A stretch of 52,221 nucleotides of DNA from CAIOYC01 sp038327995 (lineage in GTDB: Bacteria > Pseudomonadota > Alphaproteobacteria > Caulobacterales > Caulobacteraceae). The position numbers and the translations under genes were made by a program. Below are positions 1 through 7,787 of this stretch, piece after piece. Position 1 is the stretch's first letter. Every line of letters begins with the position of its first letter. The stretch spans positions 1-52,221 of the forward strand of contig JBBQLP010000017.1 in assembly GCA_038327995.1 (NCBI GenBank). Direction: 5' to 3'. The notes below the pieces were generated by a model. It was not told the origin of the DNA. It saw nothing but the letters and a program-made list of their open reading frames with translations, and ran no database searches.

Positions 1-147
1 AGTTTCCCTGTGTTGTTCCGAACCAAAAGGCACGTTCCCACGTGTTACTCACCCGTCCGCCACTAATCCCGAAGGATCCGTTCGACTTGCATGTGTTAAG
101 CCTGCCGCCAGCGTTCGCTCTGAGCCAGGATCAAACTCTCAAGTTGA
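1..147 (-). rRNA. rrs: 16S ribosomal RNA, 5' end only (cut by the window edge)
   Basis: Read on the minus strand this is the start of a bacterial 16S gene: the conserved AGAGTTTGATCCTGGCTCAG site is followed by GAGCGAACGCTGGCGGCAGG and the variable V1 stem. The mature 5' end is placed at about 147 by analogy with alphaproteobacterial 16S genes that begin TCAACTTGAGAG. The V1 loop ATCCTTCGGGAT and the GTTCGGAACAAC segment look like Caulobacter or Phenylobacterium rather than Rhizobiales. Only about 147 bases are present; the rest lies to the left of the window. Confidence 0.97.
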
Positions 148-424
148 GTTGACATTCTGACCTAAGCTAATCGACCGAAGTCGATTGGCGATTAGTTCTG
201 CATAGTATCTTGACGAGTTCCCATAATTCCGGCGTCCGAACCGAGGCTCGGAAACCGTATTCATGGTGTCTTCAAGAGACCGCATTTGTCAGCGTCGAGA
301 TGACCCGTGAGGTCATCGCCAGAACGCCGCCGCCTGCGTTTCTCTTTCCAAATCAACGATGTCAAAGACCAGAACCACCTGAATGGCTCCACCGTTTTGC
401 GCCCGGTGGCGGCGAAGAGCGGCG
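148..424 (-). other. 16S rRNA leader region
   Basis: This is the stretch between the probable rRNA promoter and the mature 16S end; no protein gene is supported in it. A perfect 7-bp hairpin (AATCGAC, loop CGAA, GTCGATT) lies at 169-186. An alternative pairing of CTAATCG (167-173) with CGATTAG (189-195) is possible, as expected for an RNase III processing region. A weak boxA-like stretch (CTCTTGAA on the minus strand, near 270-280) could be part of an antitermination signal. Short reading frames here have no ribosome binding site and are taken as chance. Confidence 0.5.
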
Positions 425-453
425 TGTTTAGTCGCCGGTAATTTCCGTGTCAA
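425..453 (-). promoter_or_regulatory. probable rRNA operon promoter
   Basis: On the minus strand TTGACAC (453-447) is followed after exactly 14 bases by ACTAAACA (432-425). This fits the Caulobacter housekeeping consensus as I recall it (TTGACGS, 10-14 bases, GCTANAWC), and TTGACA is a perfect -35 hexamer. Transcription would start near 418 and give a leader of about 270 nt before 16S. This is inferred from motif and position only. Confidence 0.55.
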
Positions 454-597
454 CCGGACTTTTTCAAAGCATTTCAGTCAAAGCCGAAGACCAGGAAAAA
501 GACAAAAATAACACCGTGGGCCGCCGAGGCTGCCCTCTTAAAGTTCGGTGTGATTCGATTGGAGCGCGGAGGATAGTCGCGAAAGTTTCAGAAATCA

Positions 598-616
598 AGG
601 GGCCGGGTGGGCCCCT
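598..616 (-). terminator. hairpin downstream of the CBS-domain gene
   Basis: AGGGGCC, a 5-base loop, then GGCCCCT form a perfect 7-bp stem about 75 bases past the stop of the leftward CBS gene. On the minus strand it is followed by TTGATTTC, only a weak U tract. It may end that transcript before the rRNA promoter. No gene is seen in 454-691. Confidence 0.35.
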
Positions 617-691
617 CGAAGTCCGGTTCGCAACCGCCTTCGAGCGAGGGGCGGCTTCTACGTGGCCAATCGGCGATTGGCAAGCTTTGTC

Positions 692-1123
692 TCAGCCTGC
701 GGTGATATAATTCTTCAGGGTTTGCGCCTCCGCCTCGGTTTCGGCGATCTTCGCCTTCACAAGATCACCAATAGAGACGATGCCCACCAGCCGCCCCTCC
801 TTGCACACCGGAAGGTGACGGATACGCCGGTCGGTCATGCGGGCCAGCAGCCGATCGACCGTTTCGGAGGGTTCGGCGAACACCACGTCGGCGGACATAC
901 AGGTAGAGATGGTCTGACCCAGCCCTTCCCCGCCTCCCTTGGCTACCACGCGCACCACGTCGCGTTCGGACAGTATGCCGACCACCTTATCGTCGGCATC
1001 CATAACGACCATCGCGCCGACCCGGCGGGTGTGCAGCAACGCCGCAGCCGAGCCCACGGTCTCGTCCGGACCGATGGTGAAAACGGCATCGCCTTTGGTC
1101 TTGAGAATCTGGGAAACGAGCAT
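692..1123 (-). CDS. tandem CBS-domain protein
   Basis: A 143-residue protein made almost entirely of two CBS repeats. The first contains GAMVVMDADDKVVGILSERD and the second IRHLPVCKEGRLVGIVSIGD; both show the usual hydrophobic strand, G-I-(L/V)-S and trailing Asp. Such stand-alone pairs bind adenosine nucleotides and usually sense energy charge, but the target here is unknown. I chose the ATG at 1123 (MLVSQILK) because AGGGAG sits 8 bases upstream of it. A GTG three codons earlier would overlap that same ribosome binding site. The gene reads toward the rRNA operon and its own promoter must lie between it and the rhomboid gene. Confidence 0.9.
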   Translation of the reverse strand: MLVSQILKTKGDAVFTIGPDETVGSAAALLHTRRVGAMVVMDADDKVVGILSERDVVRVVAKGGGEGLGQTISTCMSADVVFAEPSETVDRLLARMTDRRIRHLPVCKEGRLVGIVSIGDLVKAKIAETEAEAQTLKNYITAG

Positions 1124-1233
1124 GGCGATCACTCCCTTGCTCCGGCTTTTAGCATCCGGCTCAATGAAGGGTCTCGCAAAAGAGAAAGCGAATCAATAAT
1201 CTTGATTCGGCCGGACCGGGTCAATCCGGGCGA

Positions 1234-1941
1234 TCAGATGCGCACGCCGCCCGCCGCCCGTAGAAAAGGACCAATCAGGAACAGCCCCGCGAAATAGCCC
1301 GCGATATGGGCTTCCCAGGCGACGGATGCCCCCGGCGCGCCAAAACCGCCGTTCAGTCCAAACAGACCCACCAGGACATTCATCACGATCCACGCCGCCC
1401 CCATGGACACGACGGTGGGGCTCCAGAACGGCGCAAGCCCTTTCTCTCGACCCACCATGCGCGAGGTCGCGCCATAAAAGCCCGCTATGCCCCCGGACGC
1501 CCCGATAACGGGATGCAAGTCTGATAGGTGCCGGATCGCATATCCGAGATTACCCAGAAGGCCGCAGACCAGAAAGAGCAGAAAAAACAGCGCAGAGCCC
1601 CGGCCCCGAGGCCCCACCGCCCGCGCCACGGGCGTGCAAAACGCCAAGGCGAACAGGCTGTTGAAAAGCACGTGCGACCAACTTCCGTGGACGAACAGCG
1701 CAGTCACCAGCCCGAAGAAATGTCCGTTGAACAGCTCGGCTGGCGTAAAGCTGAACGCGTTCGCTATGCCGTCCGGGTCGCCGCTGAAACTCTGCGCCAT
1801 ATAGAGAGCGACCAGCACGCCGACCAGCAGCACGGGCTGCCAAGGCGCGCGCGACAGCGGTTCGCGCGCCGTTGGCGGCTCGTTTCGCCTGGAGCCCCAC
1901 GGATCGACTGTCCCGTCCGGGACCCCTTCGCCATCGCTCAA
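1234..1941 (-). CDS. rhomboid-family intramembrane serine protease
   Basis: A 235-residue polytopic membrane protein with the rhomboid signature. The catalytic serine is in GASGG (Ser149) and the partner histidine is in AHIAGYFAG (His212). The upstream H-x8-N pair in HGSWSHVLFN (His85, Asn94) forms the oxyanion side. It should cleave transmembrane substrates near the outer membrane leaflet; the substrate cannot be read from sequence. The first usable start after an in-frame stop is a TTG at 1941 with GGAG nine bases upstream, giving a soluble N-terminal tail of about 33 residues. The gene is divergent from hfaA, so 1942-2174 holds control elements for both. Confidence 0.92.
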   Translation of the reverse strand: MSDGEGVPDGTVDPWGSRRNEPPTAREPLSRAPWQPVLLVGVLVALYMAQSFSGDPDGIANAFSFTPAELFNGHFFGLVTALFVHGSWSHVLFNSLFALAFCTPVARAVGPRGRGSALFFLLFLVCGLLGNLGYAIRHLSDLHPVIGASGGIAGFYGATSRMVGREKGLAPFWSPTVVSMGAAWIVMNVLVGLFGLNGGFGAPGASVAWEAHIAGYFAGLFLIGPFLRAAGGVRI

Positions 1942-2126
1942 CGACTCACGCTCCGCCCGTTAACTTTGCACAGCCCCAGCAGACGCTTACGCCTTGGCGC
2001 GCCCCACGCAACCGATCTGCGCATTTAAGCGTGCTTTCTCCGTCGTTAACGCGGCGGTGACGTCATTCGGGCCAGAATAAGCGTGCCGGAAATGGAAATG
2101 GACGGGATGGCCCCGCTGTACCGAAA

Positions 2127-2143
2127 CGGCACGATTCTTGCTT
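2127..2143 (+). promoter_or_regulatory. sigma54-type (-24/-12) promoter of hfaA
   Basis: CGGCACGATTCTTGCTT matches the RpoN consensus (YTGGCACGrNNNTTGCW) at nearly every position, with GG at 2128-2129 and GC at 2140-2141 exactly ten bases apart. The predicted start near 2153 leaves about 22 nt to the hfaA ATG, which includes a GGGAG ribosome binding site. An activator site was not identified. Confidence 0.72.
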
Positions 2144-2174
2144 AACGGCGAGAGCGAACAGGGAGCGAGCCACT

Positions 2175-2618
2175 ATGGCGCGATCAGGAACGACAGCAGC
2201 CGTGGTTGGCGTCATCACCCTAGGAATGGCGGGCGTCGCTTCGGCGCAGTCCGGTTCGAACACCGCTTCGCAGTTCACCCGCGGCTTCGGCGGCGGACCC
2301 AGCCAGTTCGAGCAGCCCGTGAACGTCTCCACCCGCGACGCCAACGGCAATATGACCATCATCAACGGCGTGCTGCGGGGTGTTGAAGGCAGCATCTTCG
2401 CCAACGCTACCGGCGCTTCGACATCGACAAGCGGCGCGGGTTCTAGCGCGACGGGCAACGGAACAGGCCTCGCCACCGCCATCGGCAACAACCTCGTGGT
2501 GGTGACTCAGGGCTCCTACAATACGGTCATCGTCAACGCGACGCAGACAAATACCGGCGCAATCACGGCGACGACACAAGTGCTTAACGGGAAGGTAGAT
2601 CTCAATGGCGGCCCGTAG
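2175..2618 (+). CDS. hfaA: holdfast anchor protein HfaA
   Basis: A 147-residue secreted protein with a clear signal peptide, cleaved after VASA (about residue 24). The mature part is rich in Gly, Asn, Thr and Ser with almost no Lys. It ends in ATAIGN, then QGSYNTVIVNATQTNTG, a pattern resembling curlin repeats (Q-x-G-x-x-N-x5-Q). Known Caulobacter HfaA is an outer-surface protein with amyloid-like properties that anchors the polysaccharide holdfast with HfaB and HfaD. The identity rests on this composition plus the CsgG-like gene overlapping it. The C-terminal unit matches the repeat found in HfaD of the same operon. GGGAG lies ten bases before the ATG and a sigma54-type promoter lies just upstream. 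Its 3' end overlaps hfaB by 14 bases. Confidence 0.88.
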   Translation: MARSGTTAAVVGVITLGMAGVASAQSGSNTASQFTRGFGGGPSQFEQPVNVSTRDANGNMTIINGVLRGVEGSIFANATGASTSTSGAGSSATGNGTGLATAIGNNLVVVTQGSYNTVIVNATQTNTGAITATTQVLNGKVDLNGGP

Positions 2619-3633
2619 TCCCCGCGCTGTTCCGCGTCGGCGCGTGCGCGCCATAGCGCTGCTCAGCGTCGCAGCCATCAGTCTCTCCGCGTGCGTCTCT
2701 CCCGTCGCCGGACCGAACGGGCTCTACGCCACCCCCATCGGCAACGCGCCTGTAACGTCGAACGGCACGCCTTATTCCTCCGCCCTGGTCTGCCTCGCTT
2801 CCTACGCTCAGCGTTACAATGTCCACGCCCCGCGCATCGCGGTGGGCCGGATCGCCGACTACACCGGCAAGGCCGAGGACAACGGCGGACGCGAGATCAC
2901 CCAGGGCGCCTCGCTGATGGCGATCTCGGCGCTGGCCAAGGCGGGCGTGCCGCTGGTGGAGCGCTACGACACCTCAGTTTCGGAGATGGAGCTGAAATAT
3001 GCCAACAACAAACTGATCTCCGATCAGGCGCCGCCCGTGGCCGGAGGGGGTGCGCCCTACCGAAAGATCTTCGCGGGACAAATTCGAGGGTCGGATTTCT
3101 ACCTCGTCGGCGGAGTCACTGAGCTCAACTACAACATTAAGTCGGTCGGGCTGGATGTGGCGGGCGGCAAGCAGACCGCCACCAGGGGGTCGGGCCAAGC
3201 CACCGGACAAGTATACGTGATGAATGTTGCCCTCGACTTGCGCCTGATCGACAGCCGCACAGAAGAGGTAGTCGACGTCGCGTCCTACCAGAAACAGATC
3301 ATCGGGCGGCAGGTAGGCGCGGGCTATTTCCAGTTCTTTGGTACGAACGTCATCAACGTCTCCGTCGGTCAGGGAGGGTTGGAGCCAGTGCAACTGGCTG
3401 TGCGCTCGGTGATCGAGCGGGCGGTGGTGGAGATGGTCGCCAACATCTACGGCGCTCCGGGACCGGGTGCCTGCATCGGCGCCGACCCCCTTGGGACCGA
3501 CGGCGTCACCGGCGGTTTCACCCCCGCATACGACAATCTGGATCGCAACAATGCGCGCACTCGCCAAGACCCGTCTCGCTGGAACAGCCATCGCGATCCT
3601 GCCGTGGCTGCTGCTCTGCGGGGTCGCTACTAG
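2605..3633 (+). CDS. hfaB: holdfast anchor lipoprotein HfaB, CsgG-family outer-membrane pore
   Basis: A 342-residue lipoprotein of the CsgG family. A basic N-terminus and hydrophobic core lead to the lipobox LSAC, with Cys30 as the acylated residue. The body carries the CsgG-like features IAVGRIADYTGK, ITQGASLMAISALAKAG and VPLVERYDTS. In curli systems CsgG forms the outer-membrane channel for amyloid subunits; HfaB is known in Caulobacter as its homologue needed for surface display of HfaA and HfaD. The start codon lies inside the end of hfaA and its own end overlaps the hfaD start by 83 bases, so the three genes are tightly coupled. Confidence 0.93.
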   Translation: MAARSPRAVPRRRVRAIALLSVAAISLSACVSPVAGPNGLYATPIGNAPVTSNGTPYSSALVCLASYAQRYNVHAPRIAVGRIADYTGKAEDNGGREITQGASLMAISALAKAGVPLVERYDTSVSEMELKYANNKLISDQAPPVAGGGAPYRKIFAGQIRGSDFYLVGGVTELNYNIKSVGLDVAGGKQTATRGSGQATGQVYVMNVALDLRLIDSRTEEVVDVASYQKQIIGRQVGAGYFQFFGTNVINVSVGQGGLEPVQLAVRSVIERAVVEMVANIYGAPGPGACIGADPLGTDGVTGGFTPAYDNLDRNNARTRQDPSRWNSHRDPAVAAALRGRY

Positions 3634-4804
3634 CCAGACCACCGCGCCGCCTTCGCAGGTGGTGATCGACCAGGTGCAACTGGGCGACGTGACCGCCGTG
3701 CAGACCCTGCACGTGGTGGACACGCCCACATCGACCACCGCCGCCACTACCTCGGTCGGCAACAGCGGGCTCGGTACAGCCGACCACGCCGACCTGGACT
3801 ATCGGGCGACGCAGCGGCTGTCGGGCGGCAGTCATGCACTGGCGAACATTACGGTCGACAACAGCGCGGGAGATGAGTTCGACGCCTCCACTTCGGCCAC
3901 CGGCAACACTGGTACGGCGAGCAACTGCTGCGGCGCGCTGACGGGTTCGGTTGTGCAGACCATCGACGCTGGCAAGACCGTCACCGCTGAAACCTACTCT
4001 GTGGTCAGCGGCCCGGACTCGACGGGCGTGGTGAACATTGGCTCTAGCGCCATTGGCAACACCCAGGGATGGGAAAACAACAGCGGCTCGATCACCTCCA
4101 GCACCACGCAGACGCATAGTGGGGACACCTACGCCGCCATCGGCGCGAGCGGCGGCGCGGTAGACGGACCGGCGACCTATTCAGCCACCGCTGTCGCCAA
4201 CAACGTCACCGCCGATGCGGGCAGCGCGCCGGTCGCCATGACGGTAGACCAGACCGCCAGCGGGGGAACACGCACGCGGGCGGGTGTAGACGTTTCACAG
4301 ACGTCAGGGTCGGATGTCGTCGTCGCCGCGACCGCCACCAACAATAACATCAACGTCACCTCGGACGGCTTCGACGCTTCGCTCGTCTCCCGCCAGACCA
4401 GCGGAACCAAGGTGGAGGCTGACGCCAACCTGACGCTCGGAAGTTGGTCGGGCACAGCGGTCGTGTCCGGCTACGGCGTCGCCAACTCGGCCATTGTTTC
4501 CAACAGCGGGCCCTCCACCGAGATCGACGGGACGCAGACCAATTCGAGCGGAGTTCTGGTAACGACCAGCTTCACCGGCGGATCGGATGGCGCGGACGCG
4601 ACCGCTATCTCCACGGCGGCGGGCAACGCCTACTCCGGCTACGCCTGCCCGGACTGCAACGGCACGGTCAGCGCAACGCTGCATCAGGCGAACAATTTCG
4701 GCGTGACAGGCTCGACGGTCATTTCCACATCCAGCCAGGGCGCGATCACCGGCGTCGCCTCGGCGGTTGGCAATACGGCGACGTTTCAAAGCCACCGTCC
4801 CTAG
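3551..4804 (+). CDS. hfaD: holdfast anchor protein HfaD, seven-fold repeat protein
   Basis: A 417-residue secreted protein. I placed the start at the ATG at 3551, inside hfaB, because it begins a good signal peptide (MRALAKTRLAG, hydrophobic core to about residue 28); a longer frame from 3467 would bury that signal. From about residue 70 to 406 the protein consists of seven imperfect repeats of 46-51 residues. Each opens with a small-residue strand ending in GN (or NN/NS) and has QT about 18 residues later, followed by another alternating strand. This suggests a beta-solenoid or amyloid-like fold. Known HfaD is a surface holdfast anchor. Cysteine pairs occur in repeat 2 (NCCG) and repeat 7 (CPDC). 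No obvious terminator follows directly. Confidence 0.88.
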   Translation: MRALAKTRLAGTAIAILPWLLLCGVATSQTTAPPSQVVIDQVQLGDVTAVQTLHVVDTPTSTTAATTSVGNSGLGTADHADLDYRATQRLSGGSHALANITVDNSAGDEFDASTSATGNTGTASNCCGALTGSVVQTIDAGKTVTAETYSVVSGPDSTGVVNIGSSAIGNTQGWENNSGSITSSTTQTHSGDTYAAIGASGGAVDGPATYSATAVANNVTADAGSAPVAMTVDQTASGGTRTRAGVDVSQTSGSDVVVAATATNNNINVTSDGFDASLVSRQTSGTKVEADANLTLGSWSGTAVVSGYGVANSAIVSNSGPSTEIDGTQTNSSGVLVTTSFTGGSDGADATAISTAAGNAYSGYACPDCNGTVSATLHQANNFGVTGSTVISTSSQGAITGVASAVGNTATFQSHRP

Positions 4805-4870
4805 TCCCTCCACCCCCCAAATTAATTTTCGGTAAGATTGCGGCTCGGCCATTCGCGCGGTGTATCTGCA

Positions 4871-4893
4871 CGCCTAGGGTGACATTCTAGGCG
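4871..4893. other. perfect dyad between hfaD and the M16 protease gene
   Basis: CGCCTAG and CTAGGCG form a perfect 7-bp inverted repeat around a 9-base loop, 39 bases before the next start codon. It could be a factor-dependent terminator of the hfa operon or an operator for the protease gene. There is no U tract, so I cannot decide between them. Confidence 0.4.
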
Positions 4894-4931
4894 TCCGACA
4901 TCCGGCCCCATCCCATCACAAGCGAGATTTC

Positions 4932-7784
4932 ATGAGCCGTTTCCTCCGCTTGGCCTTAGCCGCCAGCGCGTCGCTAACCCTCGCCCTCCCGTTCGCCACC
5001 ACCGCCCTCGCCCAGAACGTCGGCTGGCCCCAGGCCAGTAGCGACATCAAGGCCGATCCCGCCGTGCGTTTCGGTGAACTGGCGAACGGGATGCGCTACG
5101 CGATCATGAAGAACGCCACGCCGCCGCACGAGACCTCGATCCGTCTGCGCATCGGTTCAGGCTCGCTGGAAGAAAAGGACGACCAGCAGGGCCTCGCTCA
5201 CTTCCTCGAACATATGGCGTTCAAGGGCTCGAAGAACGTGCCCGAAGGCGAGATGGTCAAGCTTCTGCAACGGCATGGTCTGGCGTTCGGCCCTGACACC
5301 AACGCCTTCACCGCCCATACGCAGACCGTCTTCATGCTCGATTTGCCGGAGAGCGATCAAGAAACCCTCGACCTCGGTCTGATGCTGATGCGGGAGACGG
5401 CGAGCAATCTGACCCTTTCTCAAACCGCGATGGATCCTGAGCGCGGCGTGGTTCTCTCCGAGGAGCGGGTTCGCGACACGCCCGACTATGAAGCCTTCAA
5501 GAAACGCCTCGATTTCCTGATGCAAGGGCAACTGGCGCCCAACCGCCTGCCCATCGGCAAGGTCGAGGTGTTGCAGACTGCACCGGTCAGCCGCATCCGC
5601 AGTTACTACGAGGCCAACTACCGACCGGAACGCGCCACACTGATCGTGGTCGGCGACGTAGATGTCGATGCGATGGAAGCAAAGATCAAGGCGCGTTTCT
5701 CCGACTGGCGCGGGGTGGGAGCCCCCACGGCGGAGCCAAACTATGGCGCGGTCGCCTTGCGCGGCGAGCAGAGCCAGGTCGTCGTTCGGCCGGGGAATGT
5801 CCTGTCATTGCAGGTCGTCTGGACCGCTCCGCATGACACCGCGCCAGACACCCGGGCGAAGGAGAAGCGGGATACGATCGAGTCGCTCGGTTTCGCTGTC
5901 CTGAACCGCCGTTTCGGACGGATCGCGCAAGGCGACAACGCCCCGTTCGTCTCGGCGGGGGCTGGGCGGGCGGATCAGCTCAAATCGATCAGGCTGGCGT
6001 CGCTCTCCGTCAACCCCAAGGGATCGGACTGGAAGAGTGGGCTGTTGGCGGCCGAGACCGCCCGGCGGCAAATCCTGCAATACGGCGTCCAGCCCGCTGA
6101 GCTTGCGCGTGAAATCACTGTCATGCGCGAAAGCTATCGCCAGGCGGTTGCCAGCGCGGCCACTCGGCGCACGCCGACCCTGGCGCAGGCAATGGCGGCC
6201 GCTGTCGATGCTGACGACGTGATCCCGACCCCCGCCGAAAACCTCGCCCTGTTCGAGAATGCGGTGCTGGACCTGAAGGTTGAGACGGTCAACGCCGCGC
6301 TACGCCATGCCTTCGAGGGTCAGGGACCGCTGCTGTCGCTGGTCAGCCCTACCCCCATCGCCGGAGATGAAGGGGCGCTCGCCGCCGCCTTCCACGAGGC
6401 GGACGCCGCGCCGATCACCGCGCCAGAGAGCTTCGCCACCAAGGCGTGGCCTTACGGCTATTTCGGAACGCCTGGACGCGTGGTTGAACGCAAAGAGGTC
6501 GCCGACCTCGGTGTGACCTTCGTGCGGTTCCAGAACGGGGTGAGGTTGACGTTCAAGCCGACAGCCTTCCGCAAGGATCAGGTTCTCGTCTCGTTCCAGT
6601 TGCCGGGCGGCATCCTCGCCTTGCCCAAGGACCGGGGCAGCCCGGTCTGGGCGTCGCAGGCCCTGAGACTGGGCGGGTTGAAGGACATCAGCCTGGACGA
6701 CGAGCAGCAGGTGCTGGCGGGCAAGGTCTATACCGTCGGCGTGAACCCGAGCGAGAAGGATTTCGTGCTGGGCGGCACGACCCGCCGCGCCGATCTCGAC
6801 ACCGAGATGCAGGTGCTGACCGCCTATCTCACCTCACCCGGCTGGCGGCCCGCAGGTTTCGAGCGGTTGCAGAAGGCGGTGGCCCCGCAAATCGACACTT
6901 TGGATTCCACCGCAGGCGGCGCGCTCGGGCGGCAATTGGAGGCCCTGCTCCATCCCGGCGATCACCGCTGGGACACCCCGACCAAGGCCGAAGTGGTCAC
7001 GGCCAAGTTCTCCGACCTCCGCGCCATCTGGGACCCCGCGCTGGCCTCTGCGCCGGTCGAGGTGCTGGTCGTCGGCGATCTGACCGCGGACGAAGCCATC
7101 GCCGCCGTCGCCCGAACCGTGGGATCGCTGCCGCCACGCGCCCGCGCCGCCGCGCCCACAGGCGCCTCCCTACAGGTTCATTTTCCCGCCCCGACGAAGG
7201 AGCCCGTGGTGCTGCACCACAAGGGGCGGGTGGATCAGGCTGTGGTCTATGAAGCGTGGCCGACCAACGACTATTACGCCAATCCGCAGGAGGCCCGCAC
7301 CGTCAGTCTGGCGACGGAGGTCATGCAGGATCGTCTGCTGCAGCGGCTGCGGATCGCAGAAGGCTCAACCTACTCCCCGTCCGCGTCGTCACGACCGTCC
7401 GACACCTTCCCGGGTTACGGCGTGGTTTCGGCGGCGGTAGAGACGCCTCCGGCCAGGATGGCGGGCTTCTTCGCGGCGACGGCGGACATCACGGCCGATC
7501 TGCGCAGCAAGCTCGTGAGCGCGGATGAACTGGAACGGGCGAGAAAGCCCCGTATGGAACAGATTCAGAAGGCGCAACAGACCAACGAATACTGGCTTGC
7601 GCGCTTGGCTGGCGCCCAGGACAACCCGGCCAAACTCGATGTCATCCGAAATTCCCTGACCGGCTACCAACAGGTGACACCGCAGGACATCCAGACCGTC
7701 TCGCGCAAATACCTGCGCGACGACAAGGCGTTCAAACTGGTGGTGGAGCCTGAGGCGGGCACGACCGCGAGCACCGCCAAATAG
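4932..7784 (+). CDS. periplasmic M16 family zinc metalloprotease
   Basis: A 950-residue exported protein with a signal peptide ending near TTALAQ (residue 28). The first domain has the inverted zinc motif HFLEH (residues 90-94). A downstream glutamate in VVLSEERVRD completes the site. It is followed by an inactive M16 half and a second pair of M16 domains (about residues 500-940), where no HxxEH is seen. Two-repeat M16 enzymes of about 930-960 residues resemble PqqL-type proteases, which degrade peptides or imported proteins in the periplasm. The substrate is not predictable. It lies downstream of the hfa operon in the same direction, but the 127-base gap with a hairpin suggests its own transcript. 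Confidence 0.92.
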   Translation: MSRFLRLALAASASLTLALPFATTALAQNVGWPQASSDIKADPAVRFGELANGMRYAIMKNATPPHETSIRLRIGSGSLEEKDDQQGLAHFLEHMAFKGSKNVPEGEMVKLLQRHGLAFGPDTNAFTAHTQTVFMLDLPESDQETLDLGLMLMRETASNLTLSQTAMDPERGVVLSEERVRDTPDYEAFKKRLDFLMQGQLAPNRLPIGKVEVLQTAPVSRIRSYYEANYRPERATLIVVGDVDVDAMEAKIKARFSDWRGVGAPTAEPNYGAVALRGEQSQVVVRPGNVLSLQVVWTAPHDTAPDTRAKEKRDTIESLGFAVLNRRFGRIAQGDNAPFVSAGAGRADQLKSIRLASLSVNPKGSDWKSGLLAAETARRQILQYGVQPAELAREITVMRESYRQAVASAATRRTPTLAQAMAAAVDADDVIPTPAENLALFENAVLDLKVETVNAALRHAFEGQGPLLSLVSPTPIAGDEGALAAAFHEADAAPITAPESFATKAWPYGYFGTPGRVVERKEVADLGVTFVRFQNGVRLTFKPTAFRKDQVLVSFQLPGGILALPKDRGSPVWASQALRLGGLKDISLDDEQQVLAGKVYTVGVNPSEKDFVLGGTTRRADLDTEMQVLTAYLTSPGWRPAGFERLQKAVAPQIDTLDSTAGGALGRQLEALLHPGDHRWDTPTKAEVVTAKFSDLRAIWDPALASAPVEVLVVGDLTADEAIAAVARTVGSLPPRARAAAPTGASLQVHFPAPTKEPVVLHHKGRVDQAVVYEAWPTNDYYANPQEARTVSLATEVMQDRLLQRLRIAEGSTYSPSASSRPSDTFPGYGVVSAAVETPPARMAGFFAATADITADLRSKLVSADELERARKPRMEQIQKAQQTNEYWLARLAGAQDNPAKLDVIRNSLTGYQQVTPQDIQTVSRKYLRDDKAFKLVVEPEAGTTASTAK

Positions 7785-7787
7785 AGC

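Noticed and set aside
2036..2056. CtrA box in front of hfaA
   Set aside because: TTAA elements near 2022 and 2045 are 17 bases apart and not followed by CCAT; the sigma54 element fits better.
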